From positions 24,525 to 88,524 of the forward strand of contig NZ_JAFMTY010000012.1 of the NCBI RefSeq assembly GCF_017329605.1: a stretch of DNA of 64,000 nt. Reading direction: 5' to 3'. Below, piece after piece: positions 26,839 to 35,256 of the stretch; position 1 is the stretch's first letter; each line of letters starts with the position of its first letter. The translations under genes were made by a program, and so were the position numbers. Under the pieces are notes generated by a model, which was given only the letters and a program-made list of their open reading frames with translations, was not told where the DNA came from and searched no databases. The DNA is from Alicyclobacillus fructus. GTDB taxonomy: Bacteria > Bacillota > Bacilli > Alicyclobacillales > Alicyclobacillaceae.

Positions 26839-28029
26839 TTAACTCGCCACCTCGCGCGTCACGCGCTGGATGATGGCGTCCGGCAAGCGGTACACGACGC
26901 CGGAAGGGTCTGCGTGCACGGCGTCGACCATCTTGCTGAGCTGCCGCTTGTCGAGCTGGAATGAAGCGAACGTATCCGGCAGGCCGACTTCCGCGCGAAG
27001 CGCGCGGATTCGCTCGATGAACGCCTGCAGCGCGGCATCCGGATCGGACGGCGGATCCATACCGAGTGCCGCCATAAACTCGCGAATGCGGGGCCGGTAA
27101 AAGGCGGGCATCGCAGCCATCACATTGGGAAGGAGCACGGCGTTGGCCAGCCCGTGAGGGATGCCGAACTTCGCGCCAAACGCGTGCGCCATGTTGTGCA
27201 CGGGGATGGCGTTGAGCGCGAGGCTGAACGAAAGGATGGCCATGGTGCTCGCCATGAGCATGTTGGCGCGCGCCGTGAGGTCCTGCCCCTGGGCCACCGC
27301 CGTGGGCAAATGATCGAAGATCATGCGCGCCGATTGGATGGCATACGCGTCGGTGAACGGGTTTGCCTGCGGCGAGAAATACCCCTCGATGGCGTGCGTC
27401 AGCGCGTCGAAGCCGGTGAACGCGGTGATGGAAGGCGGCAGGCCGACGGTGAGTTCCGGATCGAGAATCGCGACGTCGGCGTTGATAAACGGATTGATCA
27501 GGTTGACTTTCACGCCGAGATCGTCGTGGAAAACCACGGCGATGGGCGACGCCTCGGCCCCGGTGCCCGCGGTGGTCGGCAGCGCCACGTGCGGAATGAA
27601 GATGGGCTGCGCCTCGGGCCACATCTCGAGCACATTCCCAAGAAGCGCGGGCCGGATGTCGGTGAGCCCATGATGGAGCATCCACTTGATGCCCTTCACG
27701 GTGTCGAGGACGCTGCCGCCACCGAGGGCAATGAGGCTGTCCGCCGCGCATTCGCGATAGGCGCGCGCAGCTTCATTGATGAGATGCGCTTTGGCGTCCT
27801 GCTCGACGCGGTCGAACACACCTGCAATGGTGACGGGAGAGGGGACGAGATCGAACAATTCCAGGATCTTGTCGAGCAGCCCGGCACGGACGATGCCTGC
27901 ATCCGTCACCACAAAGGCCCGCTTGCCGCCCAGCCCGCGCACGGTTTCGGGCAGCAACACGCGCGAGCCGACGCCGTTGGTGATGGTCGTCCGCGCCATG
28001 AATTGAAAGCCGGATCGAATGTAAGGCAT
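26839..28029 (-). CDS. Iron-containing alcohol dehydrogenase
   Basis: The 396-residue product belongs to the group III (Fe-dependent) alcohol dehydrogenases. It has the NAD-binding LIALGGGSVLDTVKG near residue 100, PTTAGTGAEASPIAV near 145, and the metal-binding His region IPVHNMAHAFGAKFGIPHGL near 265-285. The ATG at 28029 has GGTGGTG upstream. Together with the upstream aldehyde dehydrogenase it would convert an alcohol to an acid through the aldehyde. The substrate is not evident; the surrounding fatty-acid genes suggest a medium- or long-chain alcohol. Confidence 0.9.
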   Translation of the reverse strand: MPYIRSGFQFMARTTITNGVGSRVLLPETVRGLGGKRAFVVTDAGIVRAGLLDKILELFDLVPSPVTIAGVFDRVEQDAKAHLINEAARAYRECAADSLIALGGGSVLDTVKGIKWMLHHGLTDIRPALLGNVLEMWPEAQPIFIPHVALPTTAGTGAEASPIAVVFHDDLGVKVNLINPFINADVAILDPELTVGLPPSITAFTGFDALTHAIEGYFSPQANPFTDAYAIQSARMIFDHLPTAVAQGQDLTARANMLMASTMAILSFSLALNAIPVHNMAHAFGAKFGIPHGLANAVLLPNVMAAMPAFYRPRIREFMAALGMDPPSDPDAALQAFIERIRALRAEVGLPDTFASFQLDKRQLSKMVDAVHADPSGVVYRLPDAIIQRVTREVAS

Positions 28030-28060
28030 GCGCTTCACCACCTATGGAAAGTTGAACGCG

Positions 28061-29596
28061 TCAGCCGCGGTGTGAAAGGACGATGGAGAACCAATGTCGG
28101 TTTTCCGGCTCATGCACGAGAGAAGCGTGGACATGCTTAAGCTGCGTGTACTCGTCGAGGGCGTAGGGGCCAATTTCCCGCCCGAAACCGCTCATCTTGT
28201 AGCCGCCGAACGGCGCATCGCTGCGGAACATGTGCCAGTCGTTGATCCAGATGGTTCCCGCGCGAATCTCGCGGGCCACGCGATAGGCCTGATTGAGATC
28301 GCGCGTCCAGACACCGCCCGCAAGCCCGTACACGGTGTCGTTGGCCAGCCGGATTGCCTCGTCCACGTCCTGCGCCTTCATCACCGCGAGCACAGGGCCG
28401 AAAATCTCCTCCTGCGCGATCTTCATGCGGTTGTCGACGTCGGCGAAGATGGTCGGCTGCACGAAGTACCCGCCGTCCAGTCCCGGGCCCGTGGCGCGCT
28501 CTCCGCCGCACACAAGCCTTGCACCTTCGGCCTTGCCGGATTCGATGTAACCGAGAATCGTCTTCAGCTGCGATTCGGAAATGATGGGCCCCATGCCCAC
28601 CTTGTCGTCGAGCGGATTGCCAAGCTTGATCTTGGATGCCTCCGCCGCCAACCGCTCGACCACCTCGTCGTAGATATCTTGGTGGACGATCACGCGCGTC
28701 CCACACTCGCACACCTGCCCGCTGTGCAGAAATACGCCGAAAAGAATGCCGGGAATGGCCAGGTCGAGATCGGCATCGGGCAGAACAATGGCCGGCGACT
28801 TGCCGCCGAGTTCGAGCGTGACGCGCTTGATGCCCTCCGCGGCGAGCTGCATGATCCGCTTGCCCACCTCGGTGGATCCGGTGAACGCCACCTTGTCGAC
28901 CTCCGGATGTGTGACGAGCGCTTCGCCCACGGAGCCGCCCGGCCCGGTGACGACGTTGAACACGCCTTTGGGCAGACCGGCCTGCATCGCAAGTTCAGCG
29001 AGCTTCAGCGTGGAAAGCGGCGTATTCGACGCCGGTTTCAGAACGATGGAGTTGCCCATGGCGAGCGCGGGTGCGAGCTTCCACATGGCGAGGATGAGCG
29101 GATAGTTCCACGCCGTGATCCCAGCGCACACGCCTACCGGCTCCCGCCACACCTGGTTGTGGCTCGGCTGGGGGAACGGTCGGACGGGCAAGGTGCGCGA
29201 GTACTCATACGCCTGCGCGAACTTGGCCGTTTGTTGCAGCAGGTCGACAATCAGCATGATGTCGGCGTTGGATACGCGCCGGACCGTGGCGCCTGAGGTC
29301 AAGATTTCTAAGAAGGCGATCTCCTGCGCGTGTTGCACGATGAGGTCCGCAAACCGGATGAGCACTTCGGCCCGCTCGTGCGGCTTCGCCCGCGACCACT
29401 CGCCGCTTTCGAACGCCCGGCGAGCGGATTTCACGGCGCGATCCACGTCGCGCGCGTCCGACTTGGCCACACGGGCGCACGGCTGGCCCGTGGCCGGGTT
29501 GATGACCTCGAAAAACGCACCGCTTTCAGCGAAGGTATACGCCCCGTCGATGAACATGCCGTATTCCGGCAGCTTGACCTCGGTCGTGGTCACCAT
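28061..29596 (-). CDS. NAD(P)-dependent aldehyde dehydrogenase
   Basis: The 511-residue aldehyde dehydrogenase oxidises an aldehyde to its acid. Visible are PWNYPL-like TAWNYPLILAMWKLAPAL near residue 165, AFTGSTEVGKRIM near 240, the general-base Glu in VTLELGGKSPA near 265, and the catalytic Cys in HSGQVCECGTRV near 300. It resembles the betaine-aldehyde dehydrogenase branch. The start (29596) overlaps the end of the upstream coiled-coil gene by 7 bases, and the iron-type alcohol dehydrogenase follows after 31 bases, so these genes are probably one operon. Confidence 0.92.
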   Translation of the reverse strand: MVTTTEVKLPEYGMFIDGAYTFAESGAFFEVINPATGQPCARVAKSDARDVDRAVKSARRAFESGEWSRAKPHERAEVLIRFADLIVQHAQEIAFLEILTSGATVRRVSNADIMLIVDLLQQTAKFAQAYEYSRTLPVRPFPQPSHNQVWREPVGVCAGITAWNYPLILAMWKLAPALAMGNSIVLKPASNTPLSTLKLAELAMQAGLPKGVFNVVTGPGGSVGEALVTHPEVDKVAFTGSTEVGKRIMQLAAEGIKRVTLELGGKSPAIVLPDADLDLAIPGILFGVFLHSGQVCECGTRVIVHQDIYDEVVERLAAEASKIKLGNPLDDKVGMGPIISESQLKTILGYIESGKAEGARLVCGGERATGPGLDGGYFVQPTIFADVDNRMKIAQEEIFGPVLAVMKAQDVDEAIRLANDTVYGLAGGVWTRDLNQAYRVAREIRAGTIWINDWHMFRSDAPFGGYKMSGFGREIGPYALDEYTQLKHVHASLVHEPENRHWFSIVLSHRG

Positions 29597-30045
29597 GCCC
29601 GTTCCCCCTCCTCTGGCCCTTCGATACTCGCTGCAAGCGATTGCACCATCTCGCGAAGCTCAGCGACTTGTTTCTGCAGGTTTTCGATCTCGCGGCGAAT
29701 GCGGGCCAGTTCGGCGTGATCGGCCTGGTTTTGCCGATTGCGCGCCATGCGGGCCTGCATCAGCCACTTGAAGATGATTTGATTCGAATAGTCCTGCGCC
29801 ACCATGTCGCGCAGCGCGTCCTCGAGCGTCTCGCGCTTTCCGCGCGGCCCGTGATCTTTGCCATACAGCAGATGACGCTCCAGGATCTTCGGGATCTCCG
29901 GGTTGTTCGGCCCGCCGCTCTGTTTGTAAAACGCCTCAATCCGCTTTTGCATCGTCAGTTGTTCTTCGTCGTGGCGAGAAAGCGGAGGACGGCCCCCCGA
30001 GGCTGCCAGCTGTCCGGGATCCCGCGATTGAAATTGCACTGCCAT
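29590..30045 (-). CDS. Hypothetical protein with C-terminal coiled coil
   Basis: The 151-residue product is not recognised. Residues about 30-90 are charged and helical (MQKRIEAFYKQSG; ILERHLLYGKDHGPRGKRE), and residues about 95-142 form a heptad-like coiled coil with NRQNQADHAELARIRREIEN. There is no signal peptide or membrane segment. I chose the ATG at 30045 because GGGAGGGGTGGGC precedes it; a start at MQKRI (29952) is possible. It lies between aarF and the aldehyde dehydrogenase, with which it overlaps. The mixture of helix and coiled coil recalls granule- or membrane-associated helper proteins, but I cannot assign a role. Confidence 0.6.
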   Translation of the reverse strand: MAVQFQSRDPGQLAASGGRPPLSRHDEEQLTMQKRIEAFYKQSGGPNNPEIPKILERHLLYGKDHGPRGKRETLEDALRDMVAQDYSNQIIFKWLMQARMARNRQNQADHAELARIRREIENLQKQVAELREMVQSLAASIEGPEEGERAW

Positions 30046-30071
30046 GCCCACCCCTCCCATGCCGTGGCGAT

Positions 30072-31772
30072 TCAGATCCGCTTCTTCGAGCGCAAGGTGC
30101 TCCACAGCGCCGACAGGCCCAGCGCGCCGCTGACGCCGATGCCCACCCATCCAAGCGGCACGATGCCTCCGTGAGCGTCCGCGTGCGTGTCGGCGAAGGC
30201 CAACAGAAGCGCGCCGCCCAAGAAGAACGTCCCCGACATGAGGGCCAGCAAAAGTTTGTTCACGACGCGATGCAGGGTCCGGACCGCCTGATGTGACAAC
30301 TGAGCGTCGAGGTTGACGCGAAAGTCGTTCCACTCAAAATGTTCGAGAATTTTATTGACTCGACGCGGCAGCGTCGCGGTCAGTTTGGCGAGTTCGGCGA
30401 CGAAACTCGCATTGGTGTGGTAATTGAACCTGCGCATCATCCAGCGCCGCAAGATTTGCACGTCGGCGATCTCGACGAGCTGATGGTACGAGATCTCCGG
30501 GCACAGCCAGCGAGCCGTTCCTTCCGCCGCCGAGAAGCCCTTGGTCCACAGCGCAAGCCCGTTCGGGATGCGGCAATAGTTTTTCGCCGCGATCACGATG
30601 GTGCTGAGCAGGAGATTGCCCCAGTTGTAGTAGCTCGCCTGGGTGCTGTTCGTATAGTGGATGAGGAGCGAGCGCAGTTGATCGCGCAAGCTCACGAGAT
30701 CCGTGTAGCGCGTCGGTTCGTAGATGTCCAAGAGCGCCTCGATGGCGTCCTCCTGCTGATTGACGCGAACATGCATGAGCATGCGAAAGATGGCCTCGGT
30801 GTGGGCGGCATCCATCCGGCCCACGAGTCCCCAGTCCAGAATGGCGATCCGCTTCGTGCGCCGATCCACCATCAGGTTGGAGGCGTGCGGATCCGCATGA
30901 TAGTTGCCTTCGACAAACGCTTTCACGTAGTAGTGAGCGAGGTCCGTCATGCGCTCCAGTCGTTCCTCGAAGGTGAAGAAGTCGACCGGAAAGTCCTTCA
31001 GGTTCCAGCCATCGATGAACTCCATCACCAGAACCCGCTGCGTGACGTGATAGACCTCGGGAATGTAGAGCGTTTCAAACTCCTCGACCATGGCCCGCTG
31101 TTCGTCCATGATCTCGGCCTCTCGCCTCAAATCCAGCTCATTCATCGTACTGCTGTAATAATCCTCGATGATGCCATGCAGATCGAGCGAAACCTCGAGC
31201 TGGGGAGGAAGAAGCCGCTGCAATCTTCGCACGAGCTTGCGCACATTGCCGATATCGACTTGAAAAAGCCGATCCACGAGCGGCCGCACAATCTTCACCG
31301 CCGCCATCCGGCCATCCGCGAGTTGAGCGCGGTAAACCTGGGCGAGCGACGCCGATCCCAAGGGGTTCGGATCGATCCAGCGAAACACATCGGCCCAATT
31401 GGGAATTTCGTCTTCCAGCACGGCCATCATGTAATGAAAGGGAAGCGGCGGAACGCTGTCGAGCAGGGCCGCCAGCTCCGCCGTCACCGCTTCCGGCAAA
31501 AGCTCCTGCCGCGTCATGATGACCTGGCCCAACTTGATAAAGGTCGGCCCGAGCTCTTCAAAGGCGGCGCGGAGGCGCTGGCCGATGAGCCGATGCCTCG
31601 TCTCCTCGTCCCCGCTGCGATCCCTCAGAACATGGAGAACACCGTGTTTTACAAGCGCTTTCACCACTTCGTGCTGTCGCCTGCGCGGCGTGATTTTCTT
31701 CCGCTCTCGCTCGATCATCCGCCGAGCCCGAGCAAGCTCATTCACCTGTTCCTGACTGAGCGCGACCGCCAT
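30072..31772 (-). CDS. AarF/ABC1/UbiB family atypical kinase
   Basis: The 566-residue product is an ADCK/UbiB-type protein-kinase-like ATPase linked in other organisms to quinone and lipid metabolism. The family-specific KxGQ motif is in GPTFIKLGQVIMTRQEL near residue 75, the lysine strand is MAAVKIVRP near 155, and the catalytic region is YHADPHASNLMVD...ILDWGLVGRM near 290-320. Two C-terminal membrane helices (about 510-560) anchor it, as in many bacterial members. The ATG at 31772 has GGGGGTGGG upstream. Its target in this operon is unknown. Confidence 0.9.
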   Translation of the reverse strand: MAVALSQEQVNELARARRMIERERKKITPRRRQHEVVKALVKHGVLHVLRDRSGDEETRHRLIGQRLRAAFEELGPTFIKLGQVIMTRQELLPEAVTAELAALLDSVPPLPFHYMMAVLEDEIPNWADVFRWIDPNPLGSASLAQVYRAQLADGRMAAVKIVRPLVDRLFQVDIGNVRKLVRRLQRLLPPQLEVSLDLHGIIEDYYSSTMNELDLRREAEIMDEQRAMVEEFETLYIPEVYHVTQRVLVMEFIDGWNLKDFPVDFFTFEERLERMTDLAHYYVKAFVEGNYHADPHASNLMVDRRTKRIAILDWGLVGRMDAAHTEAIFRMLMHVRVNQQEDAIEALLDIYEPTRYTDLVSLRDQLRSLLIHYTNSTQASYYNWGNLLLSTIVIAAKNYCRIPNGLALWTKGFSAAEGTARWLCPEISYHQLVEIADVQILRRWMMRRFNYHTNASFVAELAKLTATLPRRVNKILEHFEWNDFRVNLDAQLSHQAVRTLHRVVNKLLLALMSGTFFLGGALLLAFADTHADAHGGIVPLGWVGIGVSGALGLSALWSTLRSKKRI

Positions 31773-31948
31773 CTTACCCACCCCCTCGCCGTCCTCGCGG
31801 CGATCCGGACACGAGCGCGCCCCTGCGGGACGTCCGCGAGCGCGTGCTCGTACGCTTCGCTTTCTTGGAGTATACAATCCGAAAAACGCTGGCTATATCC
31901 CGAGATCGAGGGGAATTCCGCGGCCCCTCCCCTCTATGAGGGGGATGG

Positions 31949-32578
31949 CTACGAGCCTCCCGAAAGCGGGTGGGGACCGTCTACGAAGGCGGTGTGCACA
32001 ATGTACCGCATGGGCGCAAAGCCAAAGTAGTCGAAGGGCCAACAGGTTTGCAACGTGAGCGTCTCGTAGCCCGTCGGGGCTGCCTCGTACACGGCTGTTG
32101 GCAAGACGATCTGCGCGTTTTTGACCCGATAGGTGAATCGCCCGTACGGCGTGAGAAACATGACGAGATCGCCCGGGTGCAGTCGGCGGAGCACGCGGAA
32201 CACGGTATCCCGGTGCCCTGCCACATACACGTTGTTATGCTGACCGGGAAGGGCCGATTGCGGATCGTGCCCGGCGCCGAGGGCGAGATCGGCCCATGTG
32301 TCGCCCTGAACCACGGGCACCTCGACGCCTTGTTGCGGGAACACGAGCTCGCCAATTTTCTGGCCATTTTTCGGGGCGGGCGCCCACCAGGGTGTCGCGT
32401 GCGCCTCGCCTATCGGATTCCGCGGATGATACTCGGGCAACGGGCGGTCGTTGACCCAGGCGGTCTCCCACAGATAAGCCCACCCCACATCGCCGGCAAG
32501 CGCAGCACCGGCGAGAGCCATGAGTAGGGGAACGGCCCGCGCGACGTGCGCGAGCCGCCTGCGCTGTATCGCCTGCAC
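31949..32578 (-). CDS. Class D sortase
   Basis: Sortases cut an LPxT-type signal and attach the protein to the cell wall. The 209-residue product has an N-terminal membrane anchor (about 15-35) and a catalytic domain with the three active residues: His in YVAGHRDTVFRVL (about 120), Cys in TLTLQTCWPFDYFG (about 178) and Arg in FAPMRYIVHT (about 190). The TLQTCWPF context fits class D. It starts 3 bases after the stop of a gene whose product ends with an LPQTS signal, its obvious substrate. Confidence 0.92.
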   Translation of the reverse strand: MQAIQRRRLAHVARAVPLLMALAGAALAGDVGWAYLWETAWVNDRPLPEYHPRNPIGEAHATPWWAPAPKNGQKIGELVFPQQGVEVPVVQGDTWADLALGAGHDPQSALPGQHNNVYVAGHRDTVFRVLRRLHPGDLVMFLTPYGRFTYRVKNAQIVLPTAVYEAAPTGYETLTLQTCWPFDYFGFAPMRYIVHTAFVDGPHPLSGGS

Positions 32579-32581
32579 CGT

Positions 32582-33943
32582 TCACACCAGCCAGCGGCGC
32601 GTCAACCGCCGCACCGGATAATAGGCAACAAGGCCCAGGGCCATCATCAACAGACCTGTTGCAATCCACAGCGGTTGTCGAGTCGACGTCTGTGGAAGCA
32701 ACCCTTGATCGCCGCGCCCCGTGCTCGTGGACACGACGATGTGGGGAGGCGTGGTGCCCGTGGTGCCCGTGCTTCCCGTGCTTCCCGTGCTTCCCGTGCT
32801 TCCCGTGCTTCCCGTGCTTCCCGTGCTTCCCGTGCTTCCCGTGCTTCCCGTGCTACCTGTGCTACCCGTGCTGCCCGTGCTGCCCGTGCTGCCCGTGCTG
32901 CCCGTGCTGCCCGTGCTGCCCGTGGTGCCCGTGGTGCCCGTGCTGCCCGTGGTGCCCGTGCTGCCCGTGGTGCCCGTGGTGCCCGTGGTGCCCGTGGTGC
33001 CCGTGGTGCCCGTGGTGCCCGTGGTGCCCGTGGTGCCCGTGCTGCCCGTGGTGCCCGTGGTGCCCGTGGTGCCCGTGGTGCCCGTGGTGCCCGTGGTGCC
33101 CGTGGTGCCCGTGCTGCCCGTGCTGCCCGTGCTGCCCGTGCTGCCCGTGCTACCCAACGCATTCACGGCGATCCCGGCAAGCGACCCCGACGCCGCCACT
33201 TGCCCGCCCGACGAACCGACATTGACACCCACACCCGCCGCCCCATTCCCGGCGGCGCTTCCGCCCGACGAGCCCACATTCGCGCCCACGCCCACCGCGC
33301 CACTTCCGCCCGCGGCTCCCCCGGACGACAGCGCGTTGAGCCCGAGAGCCAGCGCACCTTGTCCTGAAGCGCTTCCCCCCGACGACAGGGCGTTGACCGC
33401 AACGCCCAGCGGCCCAGACGCGGATGCCGATCCACCAGATGACAGCGCGTTCACCGAAACGCCCACAGGCCCCGAGGTCGTCGCGGATCCGCCGGACGCC
33501 AAGAGACTCAAATCGAGCGAAACCGCGCCCGACTTCGCCGATGCCGCCGTCCCGCCGCCCGTCCCGCCGGTGTTCGACGACGCGCTTGCCGCGCCCAAAG
33601 AATACGCCGCCCCCGCCCCGTCTTCAGATGTGGAACTGCCAGCAGACGAAGCGCCCGCCTGTTGCCCGGACGAGTTCGCCCCGTTGCCTTCGCTGCCCGA
33701 ACCCACGCTCACGCCCAAGCTCACGAGGCCGCCCGATCCCGGCGCTCCGGATCCTCCGCCCGCCGGCAACAGGTTCAGATTCACATCCACCCCCTTCGAT
33801 CCACCCAGGTCCAGGTTCAGCCCCAACAGACTACCCTGCGAGGCGCTCGACGCCGTCGATGCAAACGCGGTCCCGCCCCCGACCGTGAACGCCATCGCGC
33901 CGATCGCCGTTCCCAGTGCCACAGTCCAGCCCTTGTGCATCAT
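32582..33943 (-). CDS. LPxTG-type surface protein with 19-residue repeats and a collagen-like Gly-X-Thr region
   Basis: The 453-residue product is a predicted wall-anchored protein. It has a signal peptide (about 1-29, ending GGGTAFAS), a Gly/Ser-rich part with alternating hydrophobics (30-138), six 19-residue repeats plus a partial seventh (139-263, like [19 protein letters not shown]), and 45 Gly-X-Thr triplets (264-398). It ends with a sorting signal: LPQTS at 416-420, a hydrophobic helix and the tail RRLTRR. The dedicated class D sortase follows 3 bases later. Of the adjacent in-frame ATG codons at 33943 and 33940, both fit the GGGAGG upstream. No function is known; a filament, adhesin or exosporium-like role is inference. 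Confidence 0.85.
   Translation of the reverse strand: MMHKGWTVALGTAIGAMAFTVGGGTAFASTASSASQGSLLGLNLDLGGSKGVDVNLNLLPAGGGSGAPGSGGLVSLGVSVGSGSEGNGANSSGQQAGASSAGSSTSEDGAGAAYSLGAASASSNTGGTGGGTAASAKSGAVSLDLSLLASGGSATTSGPVGVSVNALSSGGSASASGPLGVAVNALSSGGSASGQGALALGLNALSSGGAAGGSGAVGVGANVGSSGGSAAGNGAAGVGVNVGSSGGQVAASGSLAGIAVNALGSTGSTGSTGSTGSTGTTGTTGTTGTTGTTGTTGTTGSTGTTGTTGTTGTTGTTGTTGTTGTTGSTGTTGSTGTTGTTGSTGSTGSTGSTGSTGSTGSTGSTGSTGSTGSTGSTGSTGSTGSTGSTGSTGTTGTTPPHIVVSTSTGRGDQGLLPQTSTRQPLWIATGLLMMALGLVAYYPVRRLTRRWLV
32750..33154 (-). repeat. Nine-base tandem array coding Gly-Ser/Thr-Thr triplets
   Basis: About 45 copies of a 9-base unit encode Thr-Gly-Ser/Thr. Three unit types are used: ACGGGCACC (TGT), ACGGGCAGC (TGS) and ACGGGAAGC (TGS). 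The ACGGGAAGC form is clustered at the 3' (C-terminal) end as ten or so near-identical copies, TGT units dominate the middle, and ACGGGCAGC units flank the middle. Such an array is prone to slippage by whole triplets without frameshift. Confidence 0.95.
33188..33529 (-). repeat. Six 57-base (19-residue) repeats in the surface protein gene
   Basis: Residues 139-252 divide into six units of exactly 19 residues, each with alternating hydrophobics and a SSGG-like turn: for example [38 protein letters not shown] and [20 protein letters not shown] partial seventh unit runs into the collagen-like stretch. The pattern suggests one beta-solenoid coil per repeat. Confidence 0.85.
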
Positions 33944-34059
33944 GCATCCCTTCCTCCCGCGATCGTCTTCTTTCTCTCTCATGGAATGTGCTCCTAGGCT
34001 AGCGCCATGTTCGCATCTGAAACATCCCAAGGTCGTAGGTTTTCTCGCCCCAAAGACAC

Positions 34060-34089
34060 GGGGAGCGGCTGTCAACCTCACAGCCGCTC
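34060..34089 (-). terminator. Hairpin ending the thiolase operon
   Basis: On the minus strand GAGCGGCTG, which includes the last codons of the thiolase, pairs perfectly with CAGCCGCTC 9 bases later. CCCGTGTCTTT follows, so the T-run is weak. Confidence 0.6.
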
Positions 34090-35217
34090 AACGATGGTCC
34101 CTGTCGCCATGCCAAAACCGATGCACATCACCTGCAACCCATAGCGCCCGCCGGTATCCTCCAATTCGTGAAGCAGCGTCGTCATGATCCGCGCGCCGCT
34201 TGCCCCGAGCGGATGGCCCAGCGCGATGGCGCCCCCGCGCGGATTCACCTTGGCCATATCGGGCTGGATCTCGCGCTTCCACGCCAGCACCACCGAGGCG
34301 AAGGCTTCGTTGATTTCGATCACGTCGATGTCTTCGAGTTTCAGCCCCGCTTTGTCGAGCGCCTTGCGCGTCGCCGGGATCACGCCCGTGAGCATGATGA
34401 CGGGATCGACACCCACCACCACACGCGACACGATGCGCGCCCTCGGCCGCAGGCCGAGCTTCGCCGCCTTCTCCCCGGACATGAGCAGCACCGCGGAGGC
34501 GCCGTCCGAGATCTGGCTCGAGTTCCCGGCGGTGACGCGCCCGTCCGGACGGAACGAGGGCTTCAGACCCGCCAGCTTGTCGAGCGACGTGTCGCGCCGG
34601 ATGCCCTCGTCGCGCGTCACCGTCGCCTTCTCCGGGCCGACGTTCTCCACCGGGATCCGTTCGCGATCGAACAACCCCGCGTCTTCCGCTTGGGCTGCCT
34701 TCTGGTGGCTCTCAAGCGAAAAGGCGTCCATTTCCTCCCGGCTGATGTTCCACCTGTCCGCGATCATCTCCGCGGAGAATCCCTGCGGCACAATCTGAAA
34801 GCGTTTGGTCAGAGCGGTGGAAAACTTGCCGAGGTCCGTGCCCATCGGAACGCGGCTCATGCTCTCCACGCCACACGCGATGACGACATCCATATCCCCG
34901 GCCAGGATGGCCTGCGCCGCGTTGTGAATCGCCTGCTGGCTCGATCCGCACATCCGGTTCAGCGAAAACGACGGCACCTCCACAGGCAGACCGGCCGCGA
35001 GCACCGCCATGCGACCGATGTTGCCGCCCTGTTCCCCCGTCATGGTGACACAACCGGTCACCACGTCCTCCAGCTCCATCGGATCGAGCTGATTGCGATC
35101 CACCAGCGCCTTCAACAGCGGCGCCAGCAGATCCACCGGATGCACCGACGACAGGCTCCCGTTCTTGCGCCCTATCGGCGTGCGAATGGCGTCGACAATC
35201 ACCACCTCGCGCTGCAC
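34078..35217 (-). CDS. Acetyl-CoA acyltransferase (thiolase)
   Basis: The 379-residue thiolase cleaves 3-ketoacyl-CoA to acetyl-CoA and a shortened acyl-CoA. It has the nucleophilic Cys90 in [19 protein letters not shown], the NEAFASV block near 310, the active-site His in [16 protein letters not shown] near 340, and the second catalytic Cys in [11 protein letters not shown] at the C terminus. I chose the GTG at 35217 because AAAGGGGG lies 7-8 bases upstream; an in-frame ATG at 35244 lacks such a site. It is the last gene of a run ligase-ACAD-ACAD-ECH-SDR-thiolase, giving a complete beta-oxidation cycle. Confidence 0.94.
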   Translation of the reverse strand: MQREVVIVDAIRTPIGRKNGSLSSVHPVDLLAPLLKALVDRNQLDPMELEDVVTGCVTMTGEQGGNIGRMAVLAAGLPVEVPSFSLNRMCGSSQQAIHNAAQAILAGDMDVVIACGVESMSRVPMGTDLGKFSTALTKRFQIVPQGFSAEMIADRWNISREEMDAFSLESHQKAAQAEDAGLFDRERIPVENVGPEKATVTRDEGIRRDTSLDKLAGLKPSFRPDGRVTAGNSSQISDGASAVLLMSGEKAAKLGLRPRARIVSRVVVGVDPVIMLTGVIPATRKALDKAGLKLEDIDVIEINEAFASVVLAWKREIQPDMAKVNPRGGAIALGHPLGASGARIMTTLLHELEDTGGRYGLQVMCIGFGMATGTIVERL

Positions 35218-35256
35218 AAAAGGTCCCCCTTTCCATTGACCCATCGGGTCATCCGG

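Noticed and set aside
32750..33154. Repeat array as a possible CRISPR
   Set aside because: Units are 9 bases, contiguous, in frame with a protein and have no spacers or cas genes nearby.
32721..34187. Long plus-strand frame rich in Pro-Val-Leu/Val opposite the surface protein gene
   Set aside because: A 9-base tandem repeat without stop codons keeps several frames open on both strands. The minus-strand reading has a signal peptide, ordered repeats, a sorting signal and a linked sortase; the plus reading has none of these and no ribosome site.
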